A stretch of 64,000 bases of DNA from UBA4736 sp002404015 (GTDB taxonomy: Bacteria > Chloroflexota > Dormibacteria > Dormibacterales > Dormibacteraceae), in the NCBI GenBank assembly GCA_036747295.1, contig DAIOCN010000013.1, positions 1 through 64,000 of the forward strand. Reading direction: 5' to 3'. Position numbers and translations under genes: made by a program. This document shows, in pieces, positions 1 through 7,961 of the stretch. How positions within the stretch are numbered: position 1 is the first letter of the stretch; each line of letters begins with the position of its first letter. The notes beneath the pieces are model-generated. The model saw only the letters and a program-made list of their open reading frames with translations, ran no database searches and was not told the DNA's origin.

Positions 1-225
1 ACCTTATAGGGTATCCGCCTCATTGTCTAGCTATTTATGGGACGCAGCACTAGTCATGCCCTCCCTCCGCGTGTGGTGATCGTGTCGACAAGGCGTGGGC
101 TCGGCGACCAGGGATCTGGGAGTGCGGCTGGGCGTGGTTCGCGGTGGGACACGCCTCGATTCAAGGCAGCGCGGTGTTACCAGGACGTATCCCGTTTTCG
201 ATATGCCGGCGATATGCGCTGGCTC

Positions 226-231
226 TAGGAT
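226..231 (+). promoter_or_regulatory. -10 box directly upstream of the response regulator
   Basis: TAGGAT lies 6 nt before the ATG at 238 and there is no Shine-Dalgarno sequence in between. A transcript starting at the usual distance would begin at or next to the start codon, so the message is probably leaderless. No clear -35 is visible. The same layout recurs at many other genes here. The preceding 225 bases hold no gene I can support. Confidence 0.4.
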
Positions 232-237
232 CGTCGG

Positions 238-933
238 ATGCGGGTGTTGATCGTCGAGGACGAGCCATATATGGCGGATGCCATCCGTGATGGCCTGCGC
301 CTGGAGGCGATCGCCGCCGACCTCGCCGGCGACGGCGACACGGCTCTGGAACTGCTCAGCGTCAACGCCTACGACATAGCCGTCCTCGATCGAGACATTC
401 CGGGCCCCTCCGGCGACGAGATCGCCAAGCGCATTGTCGCCTCCGGCAGCGGCATGCCGATCCTCATGCTCACTGCTGCCGACCGGCTCGACGACAAGTC
501 CACCGGGTTCGAGCTCGGCGCCGACGACTACCTCACCAAGCCGTTCGAACTCCGAGAGCTCGTGCTCCGCCTCAGAGCGCTCGACCGGAGGCGCGCCCAC
601 TCGAGACCACCCGTGCGAGAGATCGCAGGCCTTCGTCTGGATCCGTTCCGCCGCGAGGTGTACCGCGACGGCCGGTTCGTCGCGCTCACCCGGAAGCAGT
701 TCGCGGTGCTCGAAGTCCTTGTCGCCGCCGAAGGTGGTGTCGTCAGCGCCGAAGGGCTGCTGGAACGGGCTTGGGATGAGAACGCCGATCCGTTCACCAA
801 CGCCGTACGGATCACGGTCTCGGCACTGCGCAAACGCCTCGGTGAACCCTGGATCATCGCCACCGTGGCCGGCGTCGGGTACCGCATCAGCACTCAAACA
901 GACACCGGGCCGGGGGCAGGGGGCCGTGCATAG
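238..933 (+). CDS. OmpR-family response regulator
   Basis: Cytoplasmic DNA-binding response regulator of 231 residues. The N-terminal receiver domain (about 1-115) has the acidic pair E7/D8, probable phospho-acceptor D51 (in VLDRDIPG), T79 and K101 (in LTKPFE). A winged-helix trans_reg_C domain follows (about 128-220) and ends in the typical GVGYR turn. The gene overlaps the following sensor kinase by 8 nt, so the two form a two-component operon. No target or stimulus can be read from the sequence. Leucine is mostly CTC here, whereas most other genes in the window favour CTG, which hints at a separate history. Confidence 0.93.
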   Translation: MRVLIVEDEPYMADAIRDGLRLEAIAADLAGDGDTALELLSVNAYDIAVLDRDIPGPSGDEIAKRIVASGSGMPILMLTAADRLDDKSTGFELGADDYLTKPFELRELVLRLRALDRRRAHSRPPVREIAGLRLDPFRREVYRDGRFVALTRKQFAVLEVLVAAEGGVVSAEGLLERAWDENADPFTNAVRITVSALRKRLGEPWIIATVAGVGYRISTQTDTGPGAGGRA

Positions 934-2044
934 AGCCCCTGGTCTGAGTGTTCGCCTCAAACTCACCCTCAGCTACGCCGGCTTGCTCATGCTCGCAGGT
1001 GGCTTGTTGCTCGCCACCGTGTGGGTGCTCCTTCTGCGATACGGCCCCGACGGTGCGCCCGGTGGCTTGGGGCCCGAGCGCTTGATGATCAACGGCAACG
1101 TTCTGGTGGCGCTGCGCATCATGGTCAGCGCTTTCGGTCCGGCCGCGGCCATCCTGCTGGCGTTCCTGCTGGCATTCGGTCTCCTGGGAGGGTGGCTTCT
1201 GGCCGGCCGCATGCTCGCCCCCCTGACTCGCATCACCGACGCCGCCCGCATGGCCGCGAACGGTTCGCTCTCTCACCGAATCGAGCTGCCGGGCCGCAGT
1301 GACGAGTTCCGCGAGCTCGCCGACGCCTTCGACACCATGCTCGGGCAGCTCGAAGCACACATCGCGGAACAGCAGAGATTCGCAGCCAGCGCCTCCCACG
1401 AACTGCGCACCCCGCTGGCGATCACGCAGACGCTGCTCGACGTGGCCCGCAACGATCCGAACCGCGACACCGGCGAACTCGTCGACCGCCTCCACGCCGT
1501 CAACACCCGAGCGATCGACCTCACGGAAGCGTTGCTCCTGCTCAGCCGCGCCGACCAACGAACCTTCGCCCGAGAACACGTCGACCTGTCACTAATAGCT
1601 GAAGAGGCCATTGAAACGCTTCTCCCCTTCGCCGAAAAACGCGGCGTCACCATCGAGTCCTCAGGCGACGTGACCCCCACCATCGGCTCCCACGCGCTCC
1701 TGCTGCAGTTGACTACGAACCTCGTTCACAACGCGATCGTCCACAATCTGCCTGAACAGGGCACCGTGTGCGTCACCACCAGCGTTCACCCCAAGACTGT
1801 GGTGCTCACAGTCGAGAACACCGGCGAGAAGCTCACATCACAATTGCTTTCCACGCTTGTCGAGCCGTTTCAGCGCGGCGCCGAACGCATACGCACCGAA
1901 CACGCCGGTGTCGGCCTCGGCCTGGCAATCGTCAAGAGCATCACCCAAGCACACGACGGAACCCTCACCCTCGCCCCCCGGGCCGCAGGCGGGCTCCGCG
2001 TCACGGTTCAACTACCCGCCGCGCCACGGCAGACGGGCATATGA
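926..2044 (+). CDS. Two-component sensor histidine kinase
   Basis: Membrane sensor kinase of 372 residues. The GTG at 926 was chosen because it overlaps the regulator stop and follows a G-rich Shine-Dalgarno-like stretch; the frame stays open further upstream but only in the shadow of the regulator. It has two membrane segments (about 11-37 and 68-93) with only about 30 residues outside, a HAMP linker, a HisKA dimerisation helix with the phospho-accepting H158 (SASHELRTPLA), an N box (NLVHNAIVHN) and a G box (GVGLGLAIV). The extracytoplasmic loop is very small, so it may sense the membrane or a partner protein. It pairs with the regulator just upstream. Confidence 0.92.
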   Translation: MHRAPGLSVRLKLTLSYAGLLMLAGGLLLATVWVLLLRYGPDGAPGGLGPERLMINGNVLVALRIMVSAFGPAAAILLAFLLAFGLLGGWLLAGRMLAPLTRITDAARMAANGSLSHRIELPGRSDEFRELADAFDTMLGQLEAHIAEQQRFAASASHELRTPLAITQTLLDVARNDPNRDTGELVDRLHAVNTRAIDLTEALLLLSRADQRTFAREHVDLSLIAEEAIETLLPFAEKRGVTIESSGDVTPTIGSHALLLQLTTNLVHNAIVHNLPEQGTVCVTTSVHPKTVVLTVENTGEKLTSQLLSTLVEPFQRGAERIRTEHAGVGLGLAIVKSITQAHDGTLTLAPRAAGGLRVTVQLPAAPRQTGI

Positions 2045-2298
2045 CGAATCAGGGGAGCGCCTGAGCGGCGCCAGCCCCCTGCCTATTGGAGGCGGTAGCC
2101 CCCTCGGCGAACCTTGGCGTGGCGGCTGCTGACCTTGATCTCGGCCGTCTTAACAAGTGCTGAAAGGTTCTTATTGTGTAAACCTGGGAGCATCATTTCG
2201 AACTCGAATTGCTTGGAATCGCGGCTACTCTCTGTTGCCCACGTGGCAAACCAGCACCGGTCGGCGGGTATTGGTATTGAGCTGAAAGGGGACTGAGG

Positions 2299-3414
2299 AT
2301 GAGTACGGTACGGCTACTGGTGGGCACTCGGAAGGGTGCGTTCGTAATGACCTCGGATGGCAAGCGGGAGCGCTGGGAAGTCAGCGGGCCCCACTTCGCG
2401 GGCTGGGAGGTCTATCACCTCAACGCGTCGCCGGCGGACCCGAACCGGCTCTACGCCTCCCAGTCCAGCGGCTGGTTCGGGCAGGTCCTTCAGCGCTCTG
2501 ACGACGGCGGCCAAACCTGGGAGGCGGTGGGCAACGAGTTCCAGTACGAGGGTGAGGTCAGCACCCACAAGTGGTACGACGGCTCGCCGCACCCCTGGGT
2601 GTTCGCGCGGGTCTGGCATCTCGAGCCCTCCCTGACGGATCGCGACACCGTCTACGCCGGCGTGGAGGACGCCGCCCTGTTCCGCACCGTCGACGGCGGC
2701 CAGACCTGGCAGGAGCTGTCCGGTCTGCGGACACACTCCTCAGCGCCCTCCTGGGCGCCCGGCGCCGGCGGGCTCTGCCTGCACACCATCGTCCTTGATC
2801 CGGCCAATCCCGACCGGATCTTCGCCGCCATCTCGGCCGCCGGCGCGTTCCGCAGCGATGACGCCGGCAAGACCTGGCGGCCGATCAATCGTGGTCTTCG
2901 GTCAGAGGGGATCCCGGACCCCAACGCTGAGGTCGGGCACTGCGTACACCGCATCGCGGCGCACCCGTCGCGTCCGAACGTGCTCTTCATGCAGAAGCAC
3001 TGGGATGTCATGCGCAGCGACGACGCCGGCGAGTCGTGGCAGGAGATCAGTGGCAACCTGCCGAGTGACTTCGGCTTTGCCATCGACGTTCACGCGCACG
3101 AACCCGAGACCATCTACGTGGTTCCGATCAAGAGCGACTCCCACCACTTCCCGCCCGACGGCAAGCTGCGCGTCTACCGCAGCCGGACCGGCGGCAACGA
3201 ATGGGAGGCGCTCACCTACGGACTCCCACAAAGGGATTGCTACGTCAACGTGCTGCGCGACGCGATGGCCGTCGACTCGCTCGATTCCTGCGGCGTGTAC
3301 TTCGGCACCACCGGCGGGCAGGTCTACGGTTCGGCCGACGCCGGCGACAGCTGGACCCCGATCGTCCGCGACCTGCCGGCGGTCGTCTCGGTGGAGGTGC
3401 AGACCCTGCCGTGA
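2299..3414 (+). CDS. Asp-box (BNR) repeat beta-propeller protein, sialidase-like fold
   Basis: 371-residue protein with five Asp-box motifs of the form S-x-D-x-G-x-T/S-W (RSDDGGQTW, RTVDGGQTW, RSDDAGKTW, RSDDAGESW, SADAGDSW), which predicts a sialidase or VPS10-like beta-propeller. There is no signal peptide, and the arginine triad and catalytic residues of true sialidases are not evident, so enzymatic sialidase activity is not supported. An AAAGGGGA Shine-Dalgarno precedes the ATG. It overlaps the following MoaD/ThiS-like gene by 1 nt (TGATG), which suggests coupled translation and a joint role. The 254 nt upstream are AT-richer than the surroundings and hold no supported gene. Confidence 0.85.
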   Translation: MSTVRLLVGTRKGAFVMTSDGKRERWEVSGPHFAGWEVYHLNASPADPNRLYASQSSGWFGQVLQRSDDGGQTWEAVGNEFQYEGEVSTHKWYDGSPHPWVFARVWHLEPSLTDRDTVYAGVEDAALFRTVDGGQTWQELSGLRTHSSAPSWAPGAGGLCLHTIVLDPANPDRIFAAISAAGAFRSDDAGKTWRPINRGLRSEGIPDPNAEVGHCVHRIAAHPSRPNVLFMQKHWDVMRSDDAGESWQEISGNLPSDFGFAIDVHAHEPETIYVVPIKSDSHHFPPDGKLRVYRSRTGGNEWEALTYGLPQRDCYVNVLRDAMAVDSLDSCGVYFGTTGGQVYGSADAGDSWTPIVRDLPAVVSVEVQTLP

Positions 3415-3722
3415 TGCGCGTCGTACTCCCGCCGAACCTACGAACGCTTGCCGGCGTGGGAAGGGAGGTCGAGGTCGAGGTCGTCGGCCCGGCCTGCCAA
3501 CGCTCGGTCATCGACGCGCTCGAGGCCGCGTACCCGGCGCTGCGTGGCACGATCCGGGACCCCGCCACCCAGCGGCGCCGGCCGCTGCTGAGGTTCTTCG
3601 CGTGCGAGGAGGACCTGTCGGACGAGTTACCCGAGGCCCCATTACCCGACGCCGTTGCGACCGGGACCGAGCCATTCCTGATCGTCGGAGCGATGTCGGG
3701 GGGCTGCGGTTCTAATAGGTAG
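3414..3722 (+). CDS. MoaD/ThiS-family sulfur-carrier-like protein with a capped C-terminus
   Basis: 102-residue beta-grasp protein. The sequence fits small MoaD/ThiS proteins (RTLAG near the N-terminus, a long helix with VIDALEAAYPAL, a late FLIVGAMSGG segment). Sulfur carriers normally end in a free Gly-Gly, whose carboxylate is adenylated and thiolated. Here five residues, CGSNR, follow the Gly-Gly, so the protein would need trimming before acting as a carrier, or has lost that role. The start is the ATG coupled to the Asp-box gene. No adenylyltransferase or JAMM protease is encoded nearby. Confidence 0.72.
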   Translation: MRVVLPPNLRTLAGVGREVEVEVVGPACQRSVIDALEAAYPALRGTIRDPATQRRRPLLRFFACEEDLSDELPEAPLPDAVATGTEPFLIVGAMSGGCGSNR

Positions 3723-3851
3723 GTTGTCAATGCTGATCTTGTGGGAGACGATGCGCGCGTGACGAGTGGCCACGACGCCTGGGTCGTCGGCGATGAGCCC
3801 GCCGTCGTGGTTGACTTCTACGGCGCCAGCAACTATGCCAGGCCGTCCTGA
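3723..3851 (+). pseudogene. Remnant of a cupin protein C-terminus
   Basis: One frame reads through a stretch containing GHDAWVVGDEP and then VVVDFYGASNYA before a TGA at 3849. This resembles the last 30-40 residues of small cupin-domain proteins, whose C-terminus typically reads G-H-D-x-W-V-V-G-D-E-P followed by a hydrophobic strand and a G-A-x-x-Y-A end. The rest of the cupin barrel is absent; the neighbouring MoaD-like gene ends right before it. I read it as a decayed 3' fragment. A GTG at 3759 could start a 30-residue peptide, but that is unlikely to be functional. Confidence 0.5.
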
Positions 3852-3866
3852 TCAGGAGCAAGCGAG

Positions 3867-4739
3867 ATGCAGACCATGGAGTCGAACGCAGCCCTGGCGG
3901 CATTCACGGGCGCCAGGGACCGGTACCTGGAGACCATGCGACACGTGCCTCCGCACGCGTCTGAGTACCTAAAGCCGGGTGACGACTACTCGCTCGGAGG
4001 CATAGCCGTCCACGTCAACTTCGTGCTCGAGCACTACACCAATGTGCTGAACGCCCTGATCGCGGGCGGCTTCGCCGAATGCCGGCCGGAGGATCCATCG
4101 GGGCTCGAGGTGCGTGCGCAGGCGAGAGCGAAAGAAGCCCTCCAGGCCGGCGAAGTCGTCGCGGAGCTGGCCACGACGGAGAAGCTCCACCAGCACCTGA
4201 CCGGGATGATCGAGGGCGTCGCGGCCGACCTTGACCGCAAAGCTCCCGTCTGGTACCCGGGTGGGGCCGCGGCCTATCCGACCAGCGCGGCCGACGTGCT
4301 GGGGTGGCTGACCGACCACTACGGCGAACACGTCCCGCAGCTCGAGGCACTGGTGGCGGAGTGGAAGCAGGGGACGGGCGGCGCAACCGATGCATTCGCC
4401 GTGGTGACCAGGTTTTGCGAGGCGTTCGACCGCGGCGACGTCGAGGCAGTGATGGCGCTCATGACCGACGACTGCGTCTTCGAAAGTACGGACCCGGCGC
4501 CGGACGGCGAGCGGCACGCGGGCCAGGCCGCGGTGCGGACGTACTGGGAGAACTTCTTCGCGACCACCGAGGAGCCCCGCTTCGAGAACGAGGAGATGTT
4601 CGCATCCGGCGACCGGGTGTTCAGCCGGTGGCGATTCTCATGGGGCAGCGGGGACTCAGGCGGTCACGTTCGCGGCATCGACGCGTACCGCGTGCGAGAA
4701 GGAAAGGTGGCCGAGAAGCTGGCCTACGTCAAGGGCTGA
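3867..4739 (+). CDS. DinB-like domain fused to SnoaL-like domain
   Basis: 290-residue protein built from two usually separate domains. Residues about 1-165 look like a DinB/DUF664-type four-helix bundle (helical, with a histidine in GGIAVHVNFVLEHY and a late DHYGEHVPQLEAL helix that can supply metal-binding histidines). Residues about 172-290 are a SnoaL/ketosteroid-isomerase-like cone (FCEAFDRGDVEAVMALMTDDCVFES through VRGIDAYRVREGKVAEKLAYVKG). Each family occurs alone in stress- and small-molecule-related proteins. The fusion suggests a metal- or thiol-dependent detoxification role, which is inference. The ATG at 3867 is used; the next ATG (3876) is also possible. Confidence 0.8.
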   Translation: MQTMESNAALAAFTGARDRYLETMRHVPPHASEYLKPGDDYSLGGIAVHVNFVLEHYTNVLNALIAGGFAECRPEDPSGLEVRAQARAKEALQAGEVVAELATTEKLHQHLTGMIEGVAADLDRKAPVWYPGGAAAYPTSAADVLGWLTDHYGEHVPQLEALVAEWKQGTGGATDAFAVVTRFCEAFDRGDVEAVMALMTDDCVFESTDPAPDGERHAGQAAVRTYWENFFATTEEPRFENEEMFASGDRVFSRWRFSWGSGDSGGHVRGIDAYRVREGKVAEKLAYVKG

Positions 4740-4943
4740 GTGAAGGTCGCTCGCCGCCCATCAAACGGCCCAGCACCGAGGGCTGGCCGACGCCTCAGGT
4801 CGCGACGTCGCGGCCGCTGACCCCCCAGCCCGATAGCGCCAGGCCCCCGAGCGCGAGGGCGAGACAGACCGCGATGCCGACTCAGTCCCAGCTCCGCTGA
4901 CCCCTGTGCAGCTGACTTCGCGGTCGTGGTGCAATGACCGCAC

Positions 4944-5345
4944 ATGCGAGCCCTCGCCATCTTCACCGTCGACTCCGTCGAGCCCGATCCGCCGCAGCGC
5001 GAGATCGAGGGCGTGAGCTACGGCCGAGTTGTTATCAAGAAGACATTCCGGGGCGATGTCGACGGCCACGGCAGCGTCGAGATGCTGGCATGTCGATCCG
5101 AAGCCGGCGCCGGCTACGTGGCGCTCGAGCATATCGACGCCCGCGTGGGCGGGTGCCGCGGCACCTTCGGCCTGCTGCACCTGGGCACGATGGCGAACGG
5201 CGAGCCATCGGGTCAGTGGCCCATCGTTCCCGGCTCTGGCACCGGAGAGCTTCGCGGGATCAAAGGCGAGGGGCGCATCGACATAGCTACGGACGGCACT
5301 CACACCTTCACGCTCGACTACGAGTTAGCGGTCGCCCCGGCTTGA
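4944..5345 (+). CDS. DUF3224-family protein
   Basis: 133-residue protein matching the DUF3224 pattern: an early strand, then KKTFRGDVDGHGSVEML, AGYVALEHIDARVGG, GTFGLLHLGTM and IVPGSGTGELRGIKGEGRI, ending in a short D-G-x-H-x-x-x-L-D-Y strand. The family is a small beta-barrel of unknown function, often next to stress or secondary-metabolism genes. No signal peptide or membrane segment. About 200 nt separate it from the preceding gene; no other feature is recognisable there. Confidence 0.8.
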   Translation: MRALAIFTVDSVEPDPPQREIEGVSYGRVVIKKTFRGDVDGHGSVEMLACRSEAGAGYVALEHIDARVGGCRGTFGLLHLGTMANGEPSGQWPIVPGSGTGELRGIKGEGRIDIATDGTHTFTLDYELAVAPA

Positions 5346-5374
5346 CGGGCGGCGTCTACCATCAGGCTGCAGTT

Positions 5375-6172
5375 ATGGCACCTTCCAGTCCGGCGCCGGA
5401 CGACCTGCTGTTCGCTTTCGTAGAAGGCCGCCTCCTCATCCGGGAGGTCGACGGAGAGCCCTCGGTCCCTGCCGCCGGATTGGCGCCTGGGCTGTTCCAG
5501 TCCGACGCCAGCCTGATCCGGGTCGCCACCGTGGACGGCCGCGGCGTCTGGGCGGGTGCCGTGGACCCCGCAGCAGAGCTGGGGGCAGAGCTGACGCCGG
5601 TCGGCCTCAGGTCGCTCTTCGGTCGCCTGCCGGACCACCTGATGGCGGCCGCGGGACGCTCTTCCCAGCTCGTCGACTGGTATCTCGGCCACGCCTTCTG
5701 CGGGCGCTGTGGCACCCCGACCGTCGTCTCGCCGTCGGAGACCGCCCGCGTCTGCCCGAGCTGCGGCGCCCTCCACTTCCCCCGGGTCACCCCCGCCGTG
5801 ATCATGGTCGTCGAACGGGATGACCAACTGCTGCTCGCCCACAGCGCCCGCTTCCCAACCTCCTTCTACAGCGCCCTGGCCGGGTTCGTCGAACCCGGCG
5901 AGACCCTCGAGCAGGCGGTCGCGCGGGAAGTCATGGAGGAGGTGGGCATCGAGCTCGCGGACCTCCGCTACTTCGGGAGCCAGTCCTGGCCCTTCCCGAG
6001 CCAGCTGATGGTCGGATTCTTCGCCAGCTACAAGGCCGGCGAGATCCGCCTGCAGGAGGACGAGATCACAGATGCCCGCTGGTTTTCGCCGAACGACCTT
6101 CCGGAACTTCCCGGGCCGTTCAGCATCGCCCGCCGCCTGATCGAGGATTTCCTGAACCGGCAAACGGCCTGA
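5375..6172 (+). CDS. nudC: NudC-type NAD(+) diphosphatase (Nudix hydrolase)
   Basis: 265-residue cytoplasmic hydrolase that splits NADH/NAD into nucleoside monophosphates and, in characterised relatives, removes NAD caps from RNA. The N-terminal domain is followed by a zinc ribbon (CGRCG and CPSCG, about 109-129), then the Nudix box GFVEPGETLEQAVAREVMEEVG with the metal-binding REVMEE core, and the family signature SQSWPFPSQLMVGF about 20 residues later. ATG 5375 gives the normal length; the frame stays open upstream over DUF3224, but that is a shadow. It starts 29 nt after DUF3224 and may be co-transcribed with it. Confidence 0.93.
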   Translation: MAPSSPAPDDLLFAFVEGRLLIREVDGEPSVPAAGLAPGLFQSDASLIRVATVDGRGVWAGAVDPAAELGAELTPVGLRSLFGRLPDHLMAAAGRSSQLVDWYLGHAFCGRCGTPTVVSPSETARVCPSCGALHFPRVTPAVIMVVERDDQLLLAHSARFPTSFYSALAGFVEPGETLEQAVAREVMEEVGIELADLRYFGSQSWPFPSQLMVGFFASYKAGEIRLQEDEITDARWFSPNDLPELPGPFSIARRLIEDFLNRQTA

Positions 6173-6196
6173 GGCCCCGACGGATAAGGTCGTCTA

Positions 6197-7381
6197 TTGA
6201 CTGGAGTGGCACGAAGCGACATTGGGGCGGCCGTGGTTGGCATGGGCTTCATCGGCAGCGTCCACGTCGACGCCCTGCGCCGGCTCGGGGTCCAGGTCCA
6301 CGGTGTCGTCGGCTCCAGCGGTGCCCGGGCCGCCGAACGGGCCCGGGCCGCCGGCCTGCCACCCGCCTACGAGTCGATCGAGGCGATGCTCGCCGACGAG
6401 CGGGTGGACGTGGTGCACATCACCTCGCCCAACCACCTTCACCACGCCCATGCGAAGGCCGCTCTCGGCGCGGGCAAGCACGTGGTCTGCGAGAAGCCGC
6501 TGGCAGGGACTTCGGCCGAGTCCTCCGAGCTGCTCCGGCTGGCGGAGTCGAGCGGACTGGTCCACGCGGTCAACTTCAACATTCGCTTCTACCCGCTGTG
6601 CCAGCACTTGCAGCAGCTGGTTCGGGAGGGCGGGCTGGGCGAGGTGCGCCTGGTCACGGGGCACTACTTGCAGGACTGGCTCCTGCTCGACACGGACTGG
6701 AACTGGCGGCTCGATCCGGCACTGGGCGGAACGCTTCGCGCGGTCGGCGACATCGGCTCGCACTGGCTCGACCTGACCTCCTTCCTGGTGGGGTCGCGGG
6801 TCGCTTCGGTTACCGCCGACCTGGCGACCTTCGTCAAGGTGCGCCGGGAGCCGACGGGGCCGGTCGAGACGTTTGCGGCCGGTCCGAGGCGGGACACGGA
6901 GGCTCGCGAGATCAAGACCGAGGACTGCGCTACCATCCTGGTCCGCTACGAGAACGGCGCTTTAGGGTCGCTCGCCGTCTCGCAGGTGAGCGCCGGGCGG
7001 AAGAACTGCCTCCAGCTCGAGATCGACGGTGCCAGCGCCTCCGCCGCCTGGTGCTCCGAGCAGCCCGATGAGCTCTGGCTGGGGCATCGCGACCGTCCTA
7101 ACGAGGTGCTCCCCCGCGACGCAGGGTTGATGAACGCGGCGGGAGTGGCGGCGTCCCATCTGCCCGGCGGTCACGTAGAAGGTTTCGCCGACACCTTCAG
7201 GGGGCTGTACGCCGCCGTCTACCGGGCCGTGCTCGAAGGCGGCCCGGCGCAAGGGCGCTACCCCACATTCGCCGACGGGCACGACGGAGTCCTCGTCTGT
7301 GAGGCGGTCGAGCGCAGCGCGCGCGAGGGTAGGCGCGTGGAGGTCGAGCGGAAGCCGGTCGGACAAGAGGCGGACCGCTGA
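6197..7381 (+). CDS. Gfo/Idh/MocA-family NAD(P)-dependent oxidoreductase
   Basis: 394-residue sugar or inositol dehydrogenase-like enzyme. The N-terminal Rossmann fold has VVGMGFIGSVHVDAL, then the VCEKPL motif that carries the family's catalytic lysine, and a C-terminal alpha/beta domain with GDIGSHWLDLTSFL, where H and D line the active site. The start is TTG 6197 or GTG 6206; the internal ATG at 6240 would cut the nucleotide-binding loop. Substrate unknown: these enzymes act on sugars, cyclitols and their derivatives, and nothing adjacent narrows it. Confidence 0.9.
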   Translation: MTGVARSDIGAAVVGMGFIGSVHVDALRRLGVQVHGVVGSSGARAAERARAAGLPPAYESIEAMLADERVDVVHITSPNHLHHAHAKAALGAGKHVVCEKPLAGTSAESSELLRLAESSGLVHAVNFNIRFYPLCQHLQQLVREGGLGEVRLVTGHYLQDWLLLDTDWNWRLDPALGGTLRAVGDIGSHWLDLTSFLVGSRVASVTADLATFVKVRREPTGPVETFAAGPRRDTEAREIKTEDCATILVRYENGALGSLAVSQVSAGRKNCLQLEIDGASASAAWCSEQPDELWLGHRDRPNEVLPRDAGLMNAAGVAASHLPGGHVEGFADTFRGLYAAVYRAVLEGGPAQGRYPTFADGHDGVLVCEAVERSAREGRRVEVERKPVGQEADR

Positions 7382-7413
7382 CTCTCGCTGTGCTGTCGGT
7401 CATTCTCGCCGCG

Positions 7414-7530
7414 CGCCTGCGACGTTCACGCTCGACATCCGGCGGGCGGTCGAGGTCCTCGGGTACCGGCCGCTGAGGTCTTAGCCGGAGGCGTTCGCTG
7501 AGCTGGCGAGCCAGACTCAGCCGGGAGGCT
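7414..7530 (+). pseudogene. Possible decayed C-terminus of an SDR epimerase
   Basis: In one frame this spacer reads FTLDIRRAVEVLGYRPLRS, a TAG stop at 7482, then PEAFAELASQTQ. The D-I-x-R-A-x-x-x-L-G-Y-R-P pattern followed by an A-F-A-E-L helix is the usual tail of extended SDR epimerases and dehydratases. The in-frame stop and lack of the upstream fold suggest a remnant. The stretch is short, so chance resemblance is possible. Confidence 0.28.
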
Positions 7531-7578
7531 GTCGGCGGCCCGTTCCGGCTCAGCCACCCGCCCCCATGGGCGCCCGAG

Positions 7579-7608
7579 TTGACAATCTGGGCTAGCTTCT
7601 CTGATAGT
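7579..7608 (+). promoter_or_regulatory. Sigma70-type promoter for the GlsB-like gene
   Basis: A perfect -35 TTGACA (7579-7584) is followed after 18 nt by GATAGT (7603-7608, four of six consensus bases). It precedes the start at 7647 by about 38 nt and, unlike most promoters in this window, leaves a leader with a Shine-Dalgarno sequence. Confidence 0.55.
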
Positions 7609-7646
7609 AGAGTTGTCACCTTAGTTCCCTTCTAGGAGAGGCCATC

Positions 7647-7904
7647 GTGCACTACATCGCTTGGATCATCCTGGGCGGCCTGGCCGGCTGGGTCGCCGGC
7701 AAGCTCATGAGCGGCCACGGTTATGGCGTCGTGATGGACATCGTCCTTGGGATCGTGGGCGCCTTCATCGGCGGCTTCCTCATCCGGACACTGCTCGGCG
7801 TCAGCACCACGAACCTGATCATCTCCTTCATCGGGGCCGTGATCGGCGCCTGCATCCTGGTGGCGATCATCCACATGGTCCGCCGGGAGCCGCTCCGAAC
7901 GTAG
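7647..7904 (+). CDS. GlsB/YeaQ/YmgE-family small membrane protein
   Basis: 85-residue integral membrane protein with three hydrophobic segments rich in glycine zippers (LGGLAGWVAGKLMSG, IVLGIVGAFIGGFLI, FIGAVIGACILVAII), the layout of the transglycosylase-associated family. These proteins are stress-induced in other bacteria, with no settled biochemical role. The GTG start is well placed behind an AGGAGAG Shine-Dalgarno (7634-7640). The gene stands alone between a good promoter and a strong terminator, so it is a single-gene transcription unit, which fits independent stress control. Confidence 0.88.
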   Translation: MHYIAWIILGGLAGWVAGKLMSGHGYGVVMDIVLGIVGAFIGGFLIRTLLGVSTTNLIISFIGAVIGACILVAIIHMVRREPLRT

Positions 7905-7926
7905 CCAAACCCGTCTGGCGTGCAAA

Positions 7927-7961
7927 GAGGGGGGCCGCTCGCCGGCCCTCCTCCTTTTTTT
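7927..7961 (+). terminator. Rho-independent terminator
   Basis: Ten-base arms at 7927-7936 and 7944-7953 (one mismatch) with a 7-nt loop are followed by seven T residues at 7955-7961. It ends the GlsB-like transcript. The T tract touches the stop codon of the convergent methyltransferase gene. Confidence 0.85.

Noticed and set aside
2114..2296. 60-codon frame between the kinase and the Asp-box gene
   Set aside because: Low-GC codons, no Shine-Dalgarno, no recognisable features; ends right at the Shine-Dalgarno of the next gene.
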